From NCBI GenBank assembly GCA_001972305.1, contig BDDD01000894.1, forward strand, positions 124,001 through 188,000: DNA of 64,000 nt, given 5' to 3'. Origin of the DNA: Cephalotus follicularis. Its lineage: Eukaryota > Streptophyta > Magnoliopsida > Oxalidales > Cephalotaceae. The position numbers and the translations under genes are program-made. The stretch's first letter is position 1. Every line of letters starts with the position of its first letter. Below are positions 1-12,729 of this stretch, one piece after another. The notes under the pieces are model-generated. The model saw nothing but the letters and a program-made list of their open reading frames with translations, was not told the DNA's origin and did not search any database.

Positions 1-1592
1 ATCCGATAAGCTACAAAGAAGCCATATGCGATATGGACTCAGAGAAATGGCTTAAAGCCATGAATTCTGAAATGGAATCCATGTACTCCAATCAAGTTTG
101 GAGTCTAGTAGATGCACCTGAAGAGGTTAAACCCTTAGGTTGCAAATGGATTTTCAAAAGGAACCTTGGAGACGATGGAAAGTTGAAGACCCTCTAAGCT
201 AGGCTCGTAGCCAAAGGTTACAATCAACGGGAAGGGAATGATTATAAGGAAACTTTCTCTCCCGTAGCCATGCGTAAATCCATTCAGATTTTACTTGCTG
301 TAGCTGCACATTTTGACTATGAGATATGGAAAATAGATGTGAAAACTTCTTTTCTCAATGTAAAGATTGATGAAGACATATATATGTCTCAACCTGAGGG
401 TTTCATATCCACTGGTGAGGACCACAAAGTGTCCAAACTTCAGAAGTCCATTTATGGACTGAAGCAAGCTTCTAAAAGTTGGAACATCCGATTCGATGAG
501 ACAATAAAAGAGTTTGATTTCATTAAGAATCGAGATGAACCATGTGTGTATAAAAAGGTTAGTGGGAGCTTAGTGACTTTTCTGGTCTTGTACGTTGATG
601 ACCTACTCCTTATAGGAAATGATGTGATCATGTTATCGAACGTAAAGGCTTGGTTATCTACAATTTTCTCCATGAAAGACTTTGGAAAAGCTTCCTATAT
701 TATGGGAATAAAGGTCTATAGAGATAGGTCAAGAAGGATGATAGGGTTGTCCCAGTCTTTGTACATTGACAGAGTGCTTAAGCGGTTTAGCATGGAAAAT
801 TCCAAGAGAGGTTACCTACCTCTATGTCATGAGATTTTACTTTCTAAGTAGATGTCTCCCAAGACAGCTGAAGAAAAATAGAGGATGATGCACATTCCAT
901 ATGCTTCGGCAATTGGAAGCGTCATGTATGCTATGCTTTGCACTAGACCAGATATCACCTATGCTATAAGTGTTACAAGCAGAAATCAGTCAGATCCAGG
1001 TGAGAGCCACTGGAAGGCTGTCAAAGATATCCTCAAGTACCTTAACAGGACTAAGGATTTATTCTTGATGTATGGAGGAAAAGGTTTGAAAATTGAGGGT
1101 TTTACTGACTCTAATTTTTAGACATATGTGGATGATTCAAAATCAAAATCGGGGTTTGTGTACACCTTGAATGGTGGATCAATGAGCTTGAAGAGTTCCA
1201 AGCAACCTACCACTACGAATTCAGTGACTGAAGCTGAATACATTGCGGCATCGGAAGTTGCCAAGGAAGGTGTATGGATGAAGAAGTTCATCGAAGGTTT
1301 GGGTGTTGTTCCTGACAATGAAGATCCAGTATCTTTGTACTGCGATAACAATGGAGCGATAGCATAATCGAAGGAGCCAAGATCGCACTCAAAGTCTAAG
1401 CACATTCTCATGCGCTTTCACCTTATACGTGAGATCGTTGATCGAGGAGATATAAAACTTGACCGAGTTCCAAGTAAAGACAATATTGCTGACCCGCTAA
1501 CTAAGGCACTACCAAAGGCGGTCTTTGACAGACACCTTGATGCTATGGGTGTTAGACACTATGGAAACTGGCTTTAGCACCTAGTGGGTGAT
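1..1592 (+). mobile_element. COP-1: 3' part of a Copia element (RT and RNase H)
   Basis: This is the 3' end of a Ty1/Copia pol, cut by the left window edge. What is seen: reverse transcriptase from the first bases to about 850, with the palm motif VKTSFLN near 340 and YVDDLLLIGND near 590. RNase H follows from about 960, with CTRPDITYA, SVTEAEYIAASE and CDNNGAIA, and the typical Copia end ADPLTK near 1490. A purine-rich tract (about 1580-1592) leads into the 3' LTR. Wording of the RT and RNase H segments resembles the Angela/BARE lineage known from family knowledge; that lineage call is inference. The copy is broken, with a handful of breaks. It lies inside COP-2, which runs the other way. 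Confidence 0.9.
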
Positions 1593-3320
1593 TGTTAGAA
1601 ATAAAGTGATGCAAGCCAGTGTCAAGCTTGTATTTACTTTATCTTGTATAAACGATTTATAAATTCAATAAAGATGTTTATCTTTTATCAATGGCTATGA
1701 GTTCGTTTCATTAATACATGCTTTATTAATTAAAAATGAATGTCCTGGAATAAGGTTAGAGAACCAAGTTCATGATGAGATTATAATGTGAGATATGGAA
1801 TCTCGGTGTACTTTATTTTGAATCTTCCTGGTCATAGGATTGACACTCAGGGCATGATCAATCCGGATTGACCAGCACGTACTGTCGAATCGGTAAGCAG
1901 AGGGTGACTGATCATACACTCACTTGCATGGACGATGCTCTGACAACTACGTGGGTGCTCGTTTAATGAGTTCATTGAAGGTGACTATTGATAGAATATA
2001 TGTATGGAGTTTTACTTAAATATCAGACAGAATTCTAGTTTTACAGCAGTGTGTGTGGTCCTTGGACATGAGCCGTCATTGGATGTCTTGTTCATAGGGT
2101 TCTGTTTTTTGATGATGCTTAAATACATATTTTATGAAGTGTATACAGACATTAGTTGGACATAGTACGCTTATGTATGGAGGCATTTGAACTGGCAACA
2201 ATAAATCCATTGCTTCTAGTAAAACAAGATTATGCTCAGGATGATTTTCGTTAGCGATTAAACTCCGGGCCAGGCTAGCCACGATATCAAGAGTGTGATA
2301 TCATTGGTTGAATATTAGAGGGGCACCTCTAATATTATTTAGGCTAATGAAAGATACCCAGGAGGCTAAAAATTTACTTATTGGGATCTGACATAATCTG
2401 TACCCTAGATTTAATTAGAGAATTGTTAATGGAGGGACTATACGTGCATGTACCTGGATATAGTGGTTCGCAAATTATTCATATTACCTGGGGGTCGTTA
2501 TGCATTGCTAGATGTCGATGTCGACCAGTAGGATGCCCGAGATTAAATTGTTAAATTAAACTTGGAAGAAAATTATTAAAAGATTTTTAATTCGAAATAT
2601 TCGAGATAATATTTTTTATGTGATAATAAATATTTAATCGAATAATTGTGAGCGTCACAATATTAATCCTAAGGCCAGCGTAATAGTGAACCCAAGAGTC
2701 ACACACAATACGGGCTAATATTTCCAACAAGAAATAATTGGGATATTATATATTTAATGAGATTAAATATATAAATATAATTAATGAGATTAATTATATT
2801 AAAGAAAGAAAGAAAAGAATTTCTTTTAAGATAAAGGGCTGGCTTAATAGGAGATTGTGTTTACACAGGATCAGTCTAGCAGCTAATATATAAACACATC
2901 TCCCTATTCACAATTAAGACTTTTTGGCATTATTGCAAAACCCTAGCCGCCTCTGTCTTTCTCTCTCTCATACAGTCAAGTGTTGATTGCTTACGAAGCA
3001 ATAGTGTTGGAGATTGAAGCTTGGTGTGGAAACCTTGGAGGCTTTCTATACTTGGAAGCTTGAACCGTTTCAAACGTTCAACAAGTAGCAGTGCTTTTGG
3101 AAGCAAGAAGACACATAGGAAGATGGAAGGAGCCACTCCATTCATGTGAGTAATTCCGCCTGCTCCTCCCTATTGATTTATATCTAAATATATATGTATG
3201 CTCAAAAGATCTTGGAAACGAACCATATGGATTGATATTTGTGAGATGATAACACAATATATATATTAGGGTTATATGCATTTAGATATTTTATTGCTTA
3301 ATCGCCACAAGGTTCCTACA
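1593..3320 (+). repeat. COP-1 3' LTR
   Basis: The LTR starts with TGTTAGAAATAAAG directly after the purine tract and ends in CCTACA, giving the usual TG...CA form and a length near 1.73 kb, which suits Angela-like Copia elements. The right half is very AT-rich (about 2570-2820). At its right edge the sequence changes abruptly into the integrase region of COP-2 on the other strand, so this edge marks where COP-1 inserted. The matching 5' LTR and the target duplication lie outside the window. Confidence 0.75.
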
Positions 3321-4914
3321 AGATCATCGGTGAAGGTAATGAAGTAGGGAAACCTCCATGAGCATTAACCGATATAGGTTCACAGACGTCGGTGTGGACA
3401 AGTCCCAGTATGTCCACTGCCCTTTCTCCTTCCCCAGAGAAGGGAGATTTAGTCATCTTTCCAATCAAACATGGCTCACAGGTTGGAAAGGACTCCACGT
3501 CCTGGATGCCCAAAAGTCCATCCCTAACAAATCTTGTTAGCCTAGCCTTGCTACGATGACCTAATCTACAATGCCATATTTAAGAAGGGTTTACATCGTC
3601 ATTCTCTCGTTGTCTTTTATTAGTAGTTCCAGTTTGAATTGTCATGCCCATTTTTTGATTAGTAACTGAAACATATATGCCATTGTCTAAGTGCCCCGCA
3701 CATACAAGAACATTGTTATGTATAAGACTACAAGAGTCTGGAGAAAAAGTGAGCTCCCAGCTCATCTTATAGAAATAAGAAACTGAAATTACATTTCTTA
3801 CAAGGTTCTTTACCAAATAGCATGGATCAAGTTTTAGTACATGGCCATAATTAAAAGACAACTAAAAAACGCAACAAAAGAAGTGTGGATCCTCGACCCA
3901 TCACCTAGGTGCAAGTCCAAAGCATCTCTAGCTCCCAGCTGCTTAGCCCCTCTTAGCCCCTGCAAAGAGTTACAAATGTTAGTCCCACAACATGAGTCAA
4001 CTACCCAAGTTGAACTAACATTATAAGCTAAAAAAGATTCAAACATGAAAATACCTGACCCCGAGGCATTTCCTGCTGTGGACTTTCGGAACTCACTGCA
4101 CTGTGATCTCCAATGGCCTTGCTTACCATAGTAGAAGCAAGCCTTATCACCTGAAAGTTATCGGACCTGACTCTGGATGGCATCCCCAGCAACTGGAAGT
4201 GGTTTCTTCCCTTTCTTCCCATTCTTTTTCATGGGTGCCTTACCCTTTCCCTTAGACTTGGAACCACTCGACCCGCCTTTTTTAGGGGCTGTCTGGGAGG
4301 AAGGAGAAGGAAGCATCATCACATGCGACTTGGACTTGCCATTGCCCATGTCCGCTTTGGTTGTACGAAGCATTTCCATAAGTTCAGGTACAATACACTC
4401 CACCTTGTTCATGTGGAAATTCGTGACAAACTGGGAGAATATCCGAGGGAGGGACGCAAGCATAAGGTCAATGTAATGACCATCGTCCATCAATATATCC
4501 AACTGAGCCAACTGCTCAATGAGATCAATCATCTTCATCCCATGAGAATGGACTGATGCCCCCTCAGGAATTTTCAAAGAGAAGAGTTGACAGGACAAGT
4601 TAAACCTCCGGGTCCTCGACCTGGCACCATATAACTCCTTAAGCCTAAGAAGTATGGTGCCCAAGGTATCAAGATTCTCCTGCTGTCTTTGCAATTCCAG
4701 GACCATACCCACAATCGCTAATCATAGAGCTTGTTGGTCCTCATCAAGCCACTTGGCCTTGTGCTCTTCGGTTGGTTCCCAAAACCGGAGTAGTATCAGT
4801 CATCACATGAGCCAGTTTCTTGCTCGTGAGTACTCAGGCCAGGTTGCGCTGCGAATCCAAAAATTTTGGACCCTCTAGCTTGTTTGTTTCTAGTATTGCG
4901 GTGCCTACAGACAT
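3321..4914 (-). mobile_element. COP-2: Copia gag, protease and start of integrase
   Basis: Reading on the minus strand from a start codon at 4914, this is the 5' part of a Copia polyprotein. What is seen: a UBN2-type gag (4914 to about 4160) with ETNKLEGPKFLD near its start; a lysine-rich stretch; a zinc-knuckle region with KQGHW (about 4060-4150); a protease-like WVVDS segment near 4000; a GAG-pre-integrase block; and the first part of integrase with KSPFSGEGERAVDILGLVHT, ending in the ITFTDD core where COP-1 begins. The rest lies left of the window. The copy is broken, with several breaks. The lineage is Copia, probably near Angela/Tork; the finer placement is inference. Confidence 0.85.
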
Positions 4915-6451
4915 ATTGCAGAGTATATAAGACTAGCAACCTATAAGAGGAAACAAAAGAAAGAGAATATTAGCAATTCATTCCATTCAAGTTATTACCA
5001 TAATCCTTGGTCTTTAGTAACTATGGCTCCTCTCACTATTCTAATCGTATCCCATACCTCTATGTGGAATTCGGGAAGCCCCGCTTCCTAGTGGGGAGCG
5101 GAATCTGTCTCACCTATCATGGCCTCAGCTATTGGAATGACAAACCATAACAGTAAAATAGGTAGACATAAATGTCAATTTGCATTAGGGCCCTGCCCTT
5201 GAAATGCAAGATCCGATACAACATTCAGCCTCCCAGCCCATATGGTCTCATCTGTTGGCATGACAAACCATATGATCCCAGTATAAATGCAAACATAAAA
5301 TCCTCAAAGAAATCAACCCGTTTTGATACCCACACGGGAGTGTGTCAGAATGCCAAAACATGGTTATTTCCTTCCAGTGCACCTCACACTGAAACTGAAT
5401 AGAAATTATCAATGGAGGACCTTAGCTGGGCTGTGCTATCCCCAATATGCCCACTCCATTCAACGAAGGTCATGGAATGCCAACGACAGGACACCCTAGT
5501 GCCCCACCGCTTACAGATTAATTATTTTGCAATATGGAGGAATTTGGTCTCATCATATTTTAAATATTACCAACGCCATTATTAAGATAAATTTTATCTT
5601 CAAATCCCATTTGCAATAGCTTAACATGCTTGGACGTGTTTGGAAAAAATAAAAATTTCATCCATCTTATGCATCCTAAAAAATGGCCTGACTTGGGACT
5701 CTAACTATTAAGTGATCACGTGAGCCAAACGTGACCACTTTGTTCCCTAGGAGATTTTATTTAACAACTACTTTATTACAGCATTCAAACCATGCATACA
5801 TCGTATTCACCTGGTCCTGTATTCTTCTTGATCCTCTATTCAAGCTGAATTGCATCTCTTCTTATAAATATTACATTTGTATAACAAAAGAATAAGAATG
5901 CAATTTAAGGGAGAAGAGAAATTCTACTCTAAGAATTTAATGGATAAGAAAAAATAACGGCGCACGCAAGCAGCCTCAATACAAACCAAATGAATGCCAC
6001 AGTAATAAAGAAATTAAATAACAACCCTAAAAGAAACCAAAAAACTAGGTCTAGTCCCAAGCCTACTAGCATGCACAAGAAATTCAAAAAAATATAATCA
6101 CAATATATTTAATTAATAAACACGTGACAATTTTAATATTTAATTATTTTCCATCTACCTATCAGCCTAAACAAAATGCAACTCCCACTAGATAAATTAA
6201 AATATAGTGTCCCTAAATATAGTATTTTATTATATTTAATTTTATGGTCCCACCATTTTATTTATTAGAGAGAAAAATAATGCAATAAAAATATTAGTGA
6301 AAACTAATATAAATATTCCTCTTGAATAAATTGCATTAATGAAAGAACTATGTGTATAAGTGAATTGAATCTTTGCTCGAACACCATGGTACGTACATAT
6401 CCAATCCATAAAGTATTCCTGCCATTAACTGTGCAAAGATTGCACAGAAAC
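4915..6451 (-). repeat. COP-2 leader and inner part of its 5' LTR
   Basis: This non-coding stretch lies directly upstream of COP-2 gag. It is AT-rich and holds a roughly 50-base segment present twice (near 5110-5150 and 5230-5270, both with ATGACAAACCAT). I could not place the exact inner LTR edge or a primer-binding site. At 6452 the sequence is interrupted by TRG-1. It resumes at 23007 and runs to a clean LTR end at 23431, so I read 4915-6451 plus 23007-23431 as leader plus 5' LTR of COP-2. Confidence 0.6.
6447..6451. repeat. Target-site duplication of TRG-1, left copy (GAAAC)
   Basis: GAAAC stands directly before the TG of the left TRG-1 LTR and again directly after the CA of the right one (23002-23006). 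The match is exact, so this insertion boundary is well supported. Confidence 0.9.
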
Positions 6452-9000
6452 TGACAAAACCCGGTCCCGCTCTGCTCTGGGAGACGTGCCCTACCAGGGA
6501 TGGCGCTCCTACCAACAACCCTGCTCTGCTTAACATCTTGCTAAAACTACAAAGATCGATCCTCGGATCTGCTACACAAAGGCAAGACGAGGAGGCCTGG
6601 GCTGGGCGCGCAACTGTTGCGAGACAAAAAGGATAGAGGACTCAAAGGAACAGAGGATCCAAACTCCCCATTTCATTGTCTCCTCAGCACTGCTAAACCA
6701 ATACTCCAAAACGCACTGCATTACTAAAAGTCCGAGTAGAACACCCACGTGCTCATCACATGATCACTTAAACACCAAGGTATGCAAAATGCCCGAAGAC
6801 ACACTTCCGGCACAGGCTTTTATCCTCTGCTCTTCTCCAAGAGCTCTTCATAAAAAAAACTGGCCGAGCATCAAAATGCATAGCTTAACTAACTTAAAAC
6901 ATTGTAGCGCTTTAAACTATTATAATAATCTGCCGCATGAAACCTCAAGTCGTCCTCTGACCTATCTCTTTTCTCCTCTGCACAAACATCCGAAGACTCA
7001 ACATTGAGCCTCACGTCTATCTCTTAAGCCATCATATGTCTCCCTCTCTTTTCTTTTCTTCTCAGGCATATAGGGAACAACGCCTTAACTACTCACATAA
7101 GCATAAAGCCATCCGAGGACTCCTCCTCACCTCAGACTAAAATATCTCAACATCTATACATCAAAAGAACATGCTATCCAAGGACTCCTTGGCTCCTCGG
7201 ACATAACTGCAAACATAAACCTTTAAACATAAAACTATGAACATATCATCTCATAAAGCTAGTCCACGAACTAGAACGTCTATTGCTTTCATCAAATTAC
7301 TTTTACATAACATACTAGTTTTCGAACTAGAGCAACCTCCACTCTCTTCCATTCAATAAAAGAATTAACATTAGCTTTCTTTCTTAACATATCTTATACA
7401 AAACATATGTAGTCAAGGGTGCTCCACAAAACAAAAGAATGGTAGAGGAACCCAAAAGAATGCCCAATGTTATGCATGCTAGACGCCCGAGCTGCTTCCC
7501 GAGGTGCTGAACAAAAGAACAACATTTCCTTAAGCTTTCTATCGTAAGGCTGGAGGATCTCGTCCTCCTGCTGGCTGGTCTGCAAAACAACCTCTGAAGG
7601 GATTAGTCAAACTGACTAAGTGGATGAGACAAAATCATCCTCTGATGCATTCTTAGAAATGAATGCGCTGAAGAAAGCTTGCCATGATCTTGAGTAAAAT
7701 CCCAACTGGGGAAGAGAACTATCACAACATATATGTCATGGCATACAATAAAGAAATGCTCAAAGTACTCTAAAGGACTTAGTCTTTCCTCTGCTTAGCT
7801 GATACTCTAGAATACTCATGAAAAACTGAATAAAACTTAAGATTTCAACTTTTAGAAAGGATTCTCTGAAAAAGGATCGAACTAGGCAAAAATGCAGAGA
7901 AGGACAAGAACTAGACTTGGAACTTACTCTTCTTTCTTTCTCTCCTTATACATAATATAGGTGCCAGCTTATAGTGGTCTGATGCTGCATGTATACATAG
8001 TAGCCAACTTATAGTGGCACTGAGCTGAGCTGATCTTATCTTGGCCTAAGCCACAACTGGCAGCTTGCCTGCCGAGAACCTAAGTTCTCATCTAAACTTG
8101 CTTATCTTTCTTATATGAACTGAGGACTGAGGACAAGGTCCTCCTCTGGAAAACTTACTGAAAGGCTCTATTCTCTACTAACTGGTAACTTAGCTCTGTT
8201 GTGCCCAAACCCTATACTCAGTCATAGACAATAGCGTAAAAGAGATCCAGGTATGGAACCCGGGGACAGTGTTGCTTGGTTTTCTAGCTTAGACAATAGT
8301 AGACCGAGGAGGTTGGAGCTATGTACATTCATCTTCTGCTACACTCACCCTAAACCCCGTCATAGACAACAATGTGAAGGAGATCCAGGTATGGAACCAG
8401 GGGGCAGACTCGTTTGACTTCCCATCATAGAAAATAGTAGGCCGAGGAGGGGGGTGAAGAGGACTATTACCTTATCTGAGGATAACTGATACTTAGAAAG
8501 GAACTGAGCATCCCTTCTTGGCTTAAGCTCTTCACTCATAAAGAATGGCTTACATAAAAACGCTAGGGAAGAGATTCCCAACTAAACTCACTTGCTCTGC
8601 ACCGAAATTGAAGGTAAGGTTTTCAAGAAGAAAATAACATAAACATGAATATCTGTAAAGTAAAGTATGTCCCAATCACTGTTCTTTACGGCTTTCCTCT
8701 GACGTTAACTGATGCTTCTTTCTCTTCGTCTGCTATTTCTTCTTGCTAAGCTTGGAAAGCTTCATAAAACTGCTACGTTCTCTGCTGGCTTACATTTCCC
8801 TGCTTGATGCTTCCTCTTCTTCTTCTTTCTCTTGGTTTAACTCTTCGTCTTGCTGAGCTTGGAAGCCTTAATCTACCTCTAAGCTTTCGCTCAAAGGACG
8901 AAAAAAAGAAAGAGAAAGGAACTAGAACTCTCTCTCTAACCCCTCTAAACTGCTGAACTAACAACCCTGCCAACGTTCTCTATCTCAACACACTAAGGCA
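6452..9000 (-). repeat. TRG-1 3' LTR, main part
   Basis: This segment begins TGACAAAACCCGGTCC and aligns by eye along its length with 20289-22785. Examples of shared landmarks are TGTATACATAGTAGCCAACT (7990 and 21828) and the repeated GTCATAGACAA blocks near 8220-8370 and 22060-22210. It is rich in GAGGACTCCT-like words. Nothing protein-coding is convincing in it. TEK-2 follows at 9001, and the last part of this LTR lies beyond it at 18586-18680. Confidence 0.85.
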
Positions 9001-10069
9001 CCTTCAGTAGCGGAAGCAATAACATGAAGTAAGCTGAATTAAAATATGTATCATGCATCCCATACTACGTGATACCCACAGAGTTTATATAAAACCCAAC
9101 ATCATTGTTGATCGCCCATAAACGGAGCGTGATGATACAGTGCGAAATAAAATAAACCCACGTTACAATAATCCAGTTTACAAAGTCATTGTTCAGTAAT
9201 CCAATACATAAAATAAGAGAAATAGCTTAGTCTTCTCCTTAAGTCTCCTCGCGTGCTCCAAATCAAAACCCACTCCATCAATCTGTTACAGTAGGGGGTT
9301 AGCCTTTGTCCTCACTTGGCTAAGTAGAAATGTTTATGTGTACAGCTCAAGGTCAAGGTAATGCGTATCATGAATGAATGCATAGTGATGCAGTATGACA
9401 TGTAATTTTCACAGTAATTATATCTCCATATGTACATATAAAAATATATGCATGTTTACAGTACAGGTATAACCTCATAAGGTTATATCAAACACAGATA
9501 GTAAGTATGTCCCCAAAAGGAACCAGACAAGCAGGTCGTCATAACCGTCGCCACCTCCTGGCCCCAACGTCATACACTCTTACCCCATCCCCGTTTGCGA
9601 ACGGTTTGGAGCAAGTCCTCCGTATGTTGCTTAGCACGACGGCTAAACCAACAGCAGGTTACTAGCACAGCGGCTGAGTAATCAATGGGTTACCAACACA
9701 GTACAATACAAGTCAAGCAAGAAAATATGATTACTTGATCAAAATATATTTGTTTAAAATATATTACTCCATTATCAGGTTGTTATAAGTTGTAATACTT
9801 AAAACAATACGTTTCTCCGTCTTTGGGAATACTCCCCCAGTCATTTCAAAATATAAGTTCATATTTGTCAAATATACATTTTCTTACCCAATATGATTAT
9901 AATATTCTTACAAGTTTTTGAAGATGGTTAATACATTCAGTAATCAACTACAATAAATTTATAGTACATTAGTAGTTCAAATGCAGGGCAAACATATGCT
10001 CAGAATGCACCTAGGGTTGTTGGTAATTAACCTAGGCCTATCACCTTCTATAAAGGTCCAATTTCTGCT

Positions 10070-10310
10070 GTAACAGTCGGCTGTTTTCTCATAACAGTCG
10101 GCTGGATGCTTGAGTCAGTTGACTGTTCTTCCCCAACAGTCGACTTGTTCATCACGAGTAATCAGTAGTCGGCTGTCTTCCTTCAACAGTCGACTGTTCT
10201 GGGCAAAAACGCATGTACAGTCGATTGTTCTTACATGACAGTCGGCTGGATGATCGAGTAGTCGACTGTTTTACTTAAACAGTCGGCTGTTCTGGGCTGA
10301 ACAGTACCAG
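10070..10310. repeat. Cluster of CAGTCGRCTG palindrome-like motifs (TEK-2 LTR)
   Basis: About ten copies of CAGTCGACTG or CAGTCGGCTG, spaced some 15-40 bases apart, lie in this stretch. The same cluster occurs in the right LTR (about 17235-17465), the TEK-2-family solo LTR (40970-41200) and, in the other orientation, the solo LTR at 54093-56702 (55250-55465). The function is unknown. Confidence 0.85.
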
Positions 10311-11116
10311 TAATTCACTTCTAATCCATTCAATAAGCAATCAGAACTTATCCACGCGTATTCATATCACTGAATATCATGAGTAGTCATATCTTGGTCT
10401 AAAACATAACTCAATTAATGCATTATTCTCTGTTTTCATTGTAGTTCAAATGAAATCCAAACATGGTATTGCATGAAAACCAATCCAAAATTCCATCCAA
10501 AACTCAGTGTGCATGTCAGGTTATTTATTAACAGTAACCACAACATTAACACAGAAATCCACAGCCAAACAACTACACCATTCATTTATAAAATCATTAC
10601 TCTTAAACTCAAAATGCATGCATAGAATTCTCTACCATTTCCCTTACCTTTGATTTCAAGTTAGAAATCAGAAGTCCACCTCTTTATGTCTCCTTTCCAG
10701 TATCTTTGAGCCTCCCAGTAGCTCCAAGAACAGTCCAATAGCTCCAATCCGAGCCTGAAGCTTAACAATGGAGAATCCTCTCAATTTATCACTATCTTCT
10801 CTCTCAATTTCTCACTATCTTCTCTCTCAATTTCTCTGGTTCTTTCTTATCAGGTTGCAGGGTGAGAGAGATGAAGGGAAGAGGGCATTTATGCAGTCCC
10901 TTCTCTCTCAACCCATTTTGCATGGCACTAAGGGCCCTTCTCTCCCACTATCACTTGCATGCACACACACTTGTCACTCTTCCTCTTCCCTCTGTCCTTA
11001 CAGGTCTTGGCGTGGTGGTACATGCTCAACACGTTTTATTGCATGTGATGGCTTCTGAAGATGCTCTTCCTATGTCAGTTTGTAGGTGATTTCGCCATTT
11101 GTCACAAAAACAGAGC

Positions 11117-11275
11117 ATGAACCTGTCGGTTGCCCTTCCCTGGCGGTCGGCTATTCACCTGGAAGTCTGTTGCCAAGTGTCATGACAGTTGGCCAGTCGG
11201 CTGGTTCTTAGAGTCAGTCGACCGCCCTACACCTCAGCCTAACAGTCGGCTGGTATATCGCACCAGTCGGCTGTC
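11117..11275. repeat. Second cluster of CAGTCGRCTG motifs (TEK-2 LTR)
   Basis: Six or seven copies or near-copies of the motif lie nearer the transcription-sense start of the LTR. Equivalent clusters are at 18265-18425, 41998-42150 and 54268-54420. Confidence 0.8.
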
Positions 11276-11438
11276 CAAGCCAAAATTCCCACAATTATAC
11301 TTAGAATCACACTTCTAAATGCTCTAAGTTAATTTAAATTCAAGATATCAACCAGGGAATTCCCCATTTTATTAATTCAAGGTAAAAACTACATTGAGGA
11401 TTACAATAATACATGAAATCGAATTTTTGGGCGTTACA

Positions 11439-11453
11439 ATCCCCGCTCCTTCA
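11439..11453 (-). other. TEK-2 polypurine tract
   Basis: On the minus strand the sequence GAAGGAGCGGGGAT directly precedes the LTR start TGTAACGCC. This is the usual plus-strand priming site of Gypsy elements. Confidence 0.8.
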
Positions 11454-11459
11454 AAGAAA

Positions 11460-12720
11460 TTCGTCCTCAAATTTACGTATACTAAAACAAGTGAGGATAA
11501 CTCTCCTGAATATCCTCTTCCCGTTCCCTAGTTGCCTCATCTGGACGATGAAAAAGCCATTGAACCTTTACCATCGGAATGGTTCGGTTCCTCAATACTT
11601 GGGTCTTCCGATCCAGGATTCTCACGGGTGACTCCTCGCAAGAAAGATCATCCTTCACCGTAACCGAGTCATAATCCAGGACATGTGATGGGTCTTGGAT
11701 ATAACATCATAGCATCGATACATGGAAGACATCATGTACACTCGACAATGTAGGAGGCAAGGCTAGCTGATAAGCTACTTCCCCAACCCTCTCCAGAATC
11801 TCAAAAGTACCAATATAGAGTGGCGCTAACTTGCCCTTCCTCTCGAATCTTTGTACCTCTTTTGCCGACTCTGTGCAGCTAGTAACTTCTCTTTGATGAA
11901 CTTGACTTTCTCCGAAGTCTCCTCCATCAAATCTGACCCAAGCAATGGTCGTTCACCAACCTCGTCCCAACAGATGGGTGACCAACACTTCTTCCCATAC
12001 AGTGCCTTGTATTGAGCCATACCAATACTCGCGTGATAGCTGTTATTGTACGAAAACTCTATCAAAGGAATATGGTCTTCCCATGTCCCAGCAAAATCGA
12101 TCACACAAACCCGAAGCATATCCTCCAAGGTTTGGATGGTACGCTCTGACTGTCCATCTGTTTGAGGGTGAAAAGTAGTACTGAGATTCAATCTCGTTCC
12201 GAATGCTGTCTGAAATCTCTTCCAGAAGTTGGAAGTGAAGATCGAATCCCTATCACAAACGATGCTCACCGGAACACCGTGTAGTCTCACAATCTCCTTC
12301 ACATATAATCGAGCCAACTTGCTCACTGAATCAGTGATGTGTGTAGGCAAAAAGTGTGCTGATTTGGTGAGTCTATCAACAATAACCCACTCGGCATTAT
12401 GACGATGCCTAGTCAGTGGAAATCCAGAAACAAAGTCCATCGTGATGTGTTCCCATTTCCACTCTGCCACTGGTAATGACTGCAGCAGTCCTGCCGGTCT
12501 CTGGTGTTTGGCCTTGACCCTCTGGCAAGTCAAACACTTCGCGACATATTCTGCAATTTCGCGCTTCCTGCCAGGCCACCAGTAAGTCTTCTTCATATCT
12601 TGGTACATTTTGGTGCTACCAGGATGAATACTGTACAAAGATTTATGAGCCCCGCGAAGCAACTCATTCTTCAACCCTGGTTCATCTGGGAGACACACTT
12701 CCTTGATATCTCAGAAGACC
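11460..12720 (-). pseudogene. TEK-2 integrase and chromodomain-like tail
   Basis: This is the last third of pol on the minus strand. What is seen: the zinc-binding half (AHKSLYSIHPGSTKMY, CLTCQRVKAKHQRPAGLL), the catalytic core (TMDFVSGFPL, VSIVCDRDSIFTSNFW, TTFHPQTDGQSERTIQTLED) and the C-terminal DNA-binding part. A short tail with RTIPMVKVQW and a PHLF ending corresponds to the chromodomain-type tail of Tekay elements. In the family such tails steer insertion towards heterochromatin; whether this one did is not known. It is a fossil with a few breaks. Confidence 0.9.
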
Positions 12721-12729
12721 ATCTGCATG

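Larger units (their letters stand above)
9001..11438 (-). repeat. TEK-2 3' LTR
   Basis: This is the left LTR; it matches 16072-18585 along its length and ends in GCGTTACA. It is shorter than its partner at the outer (left) side. It carries two clusters of the CAGTCGRCTG motif (about 10070-10310 and 11117-11275) and pyrimidine-rich tandem words (CTCTCAATTTCTCACTATCTT, near 10780-10840). Confidence 0.9.

Noticed and set aside
4177-4556. Plus-strand open stretches opposite COP-2 gag.
   Set aside because: They are antisense shadows of a lysine-rich gag linker.
1-4914. Self-insertion (autointegration) of one Copia element as the cause of its two halves facing opposite ways.
   Set aside because: The LTR starts of the two Copia elements differ (1593 and 23431 minus strand), so two elements with one inside the other is simpler.
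5030-5400. Host exon in the mildly GC-richer stretch upstream of COP-2 gag.
   Set aside because: The open stretch is short, shows no known domain, and the stretch lies where the COP-2 LTR or leader is expected.
10070-10310. CRISPR-like array (short repeats with spacers) in the TEK-2 LTR.
   Set aside because: The repeats are only ten bases, degenerate and irregularly spaced; the sequence is a plant LTR and the same cluster recurs in each LTR copy.
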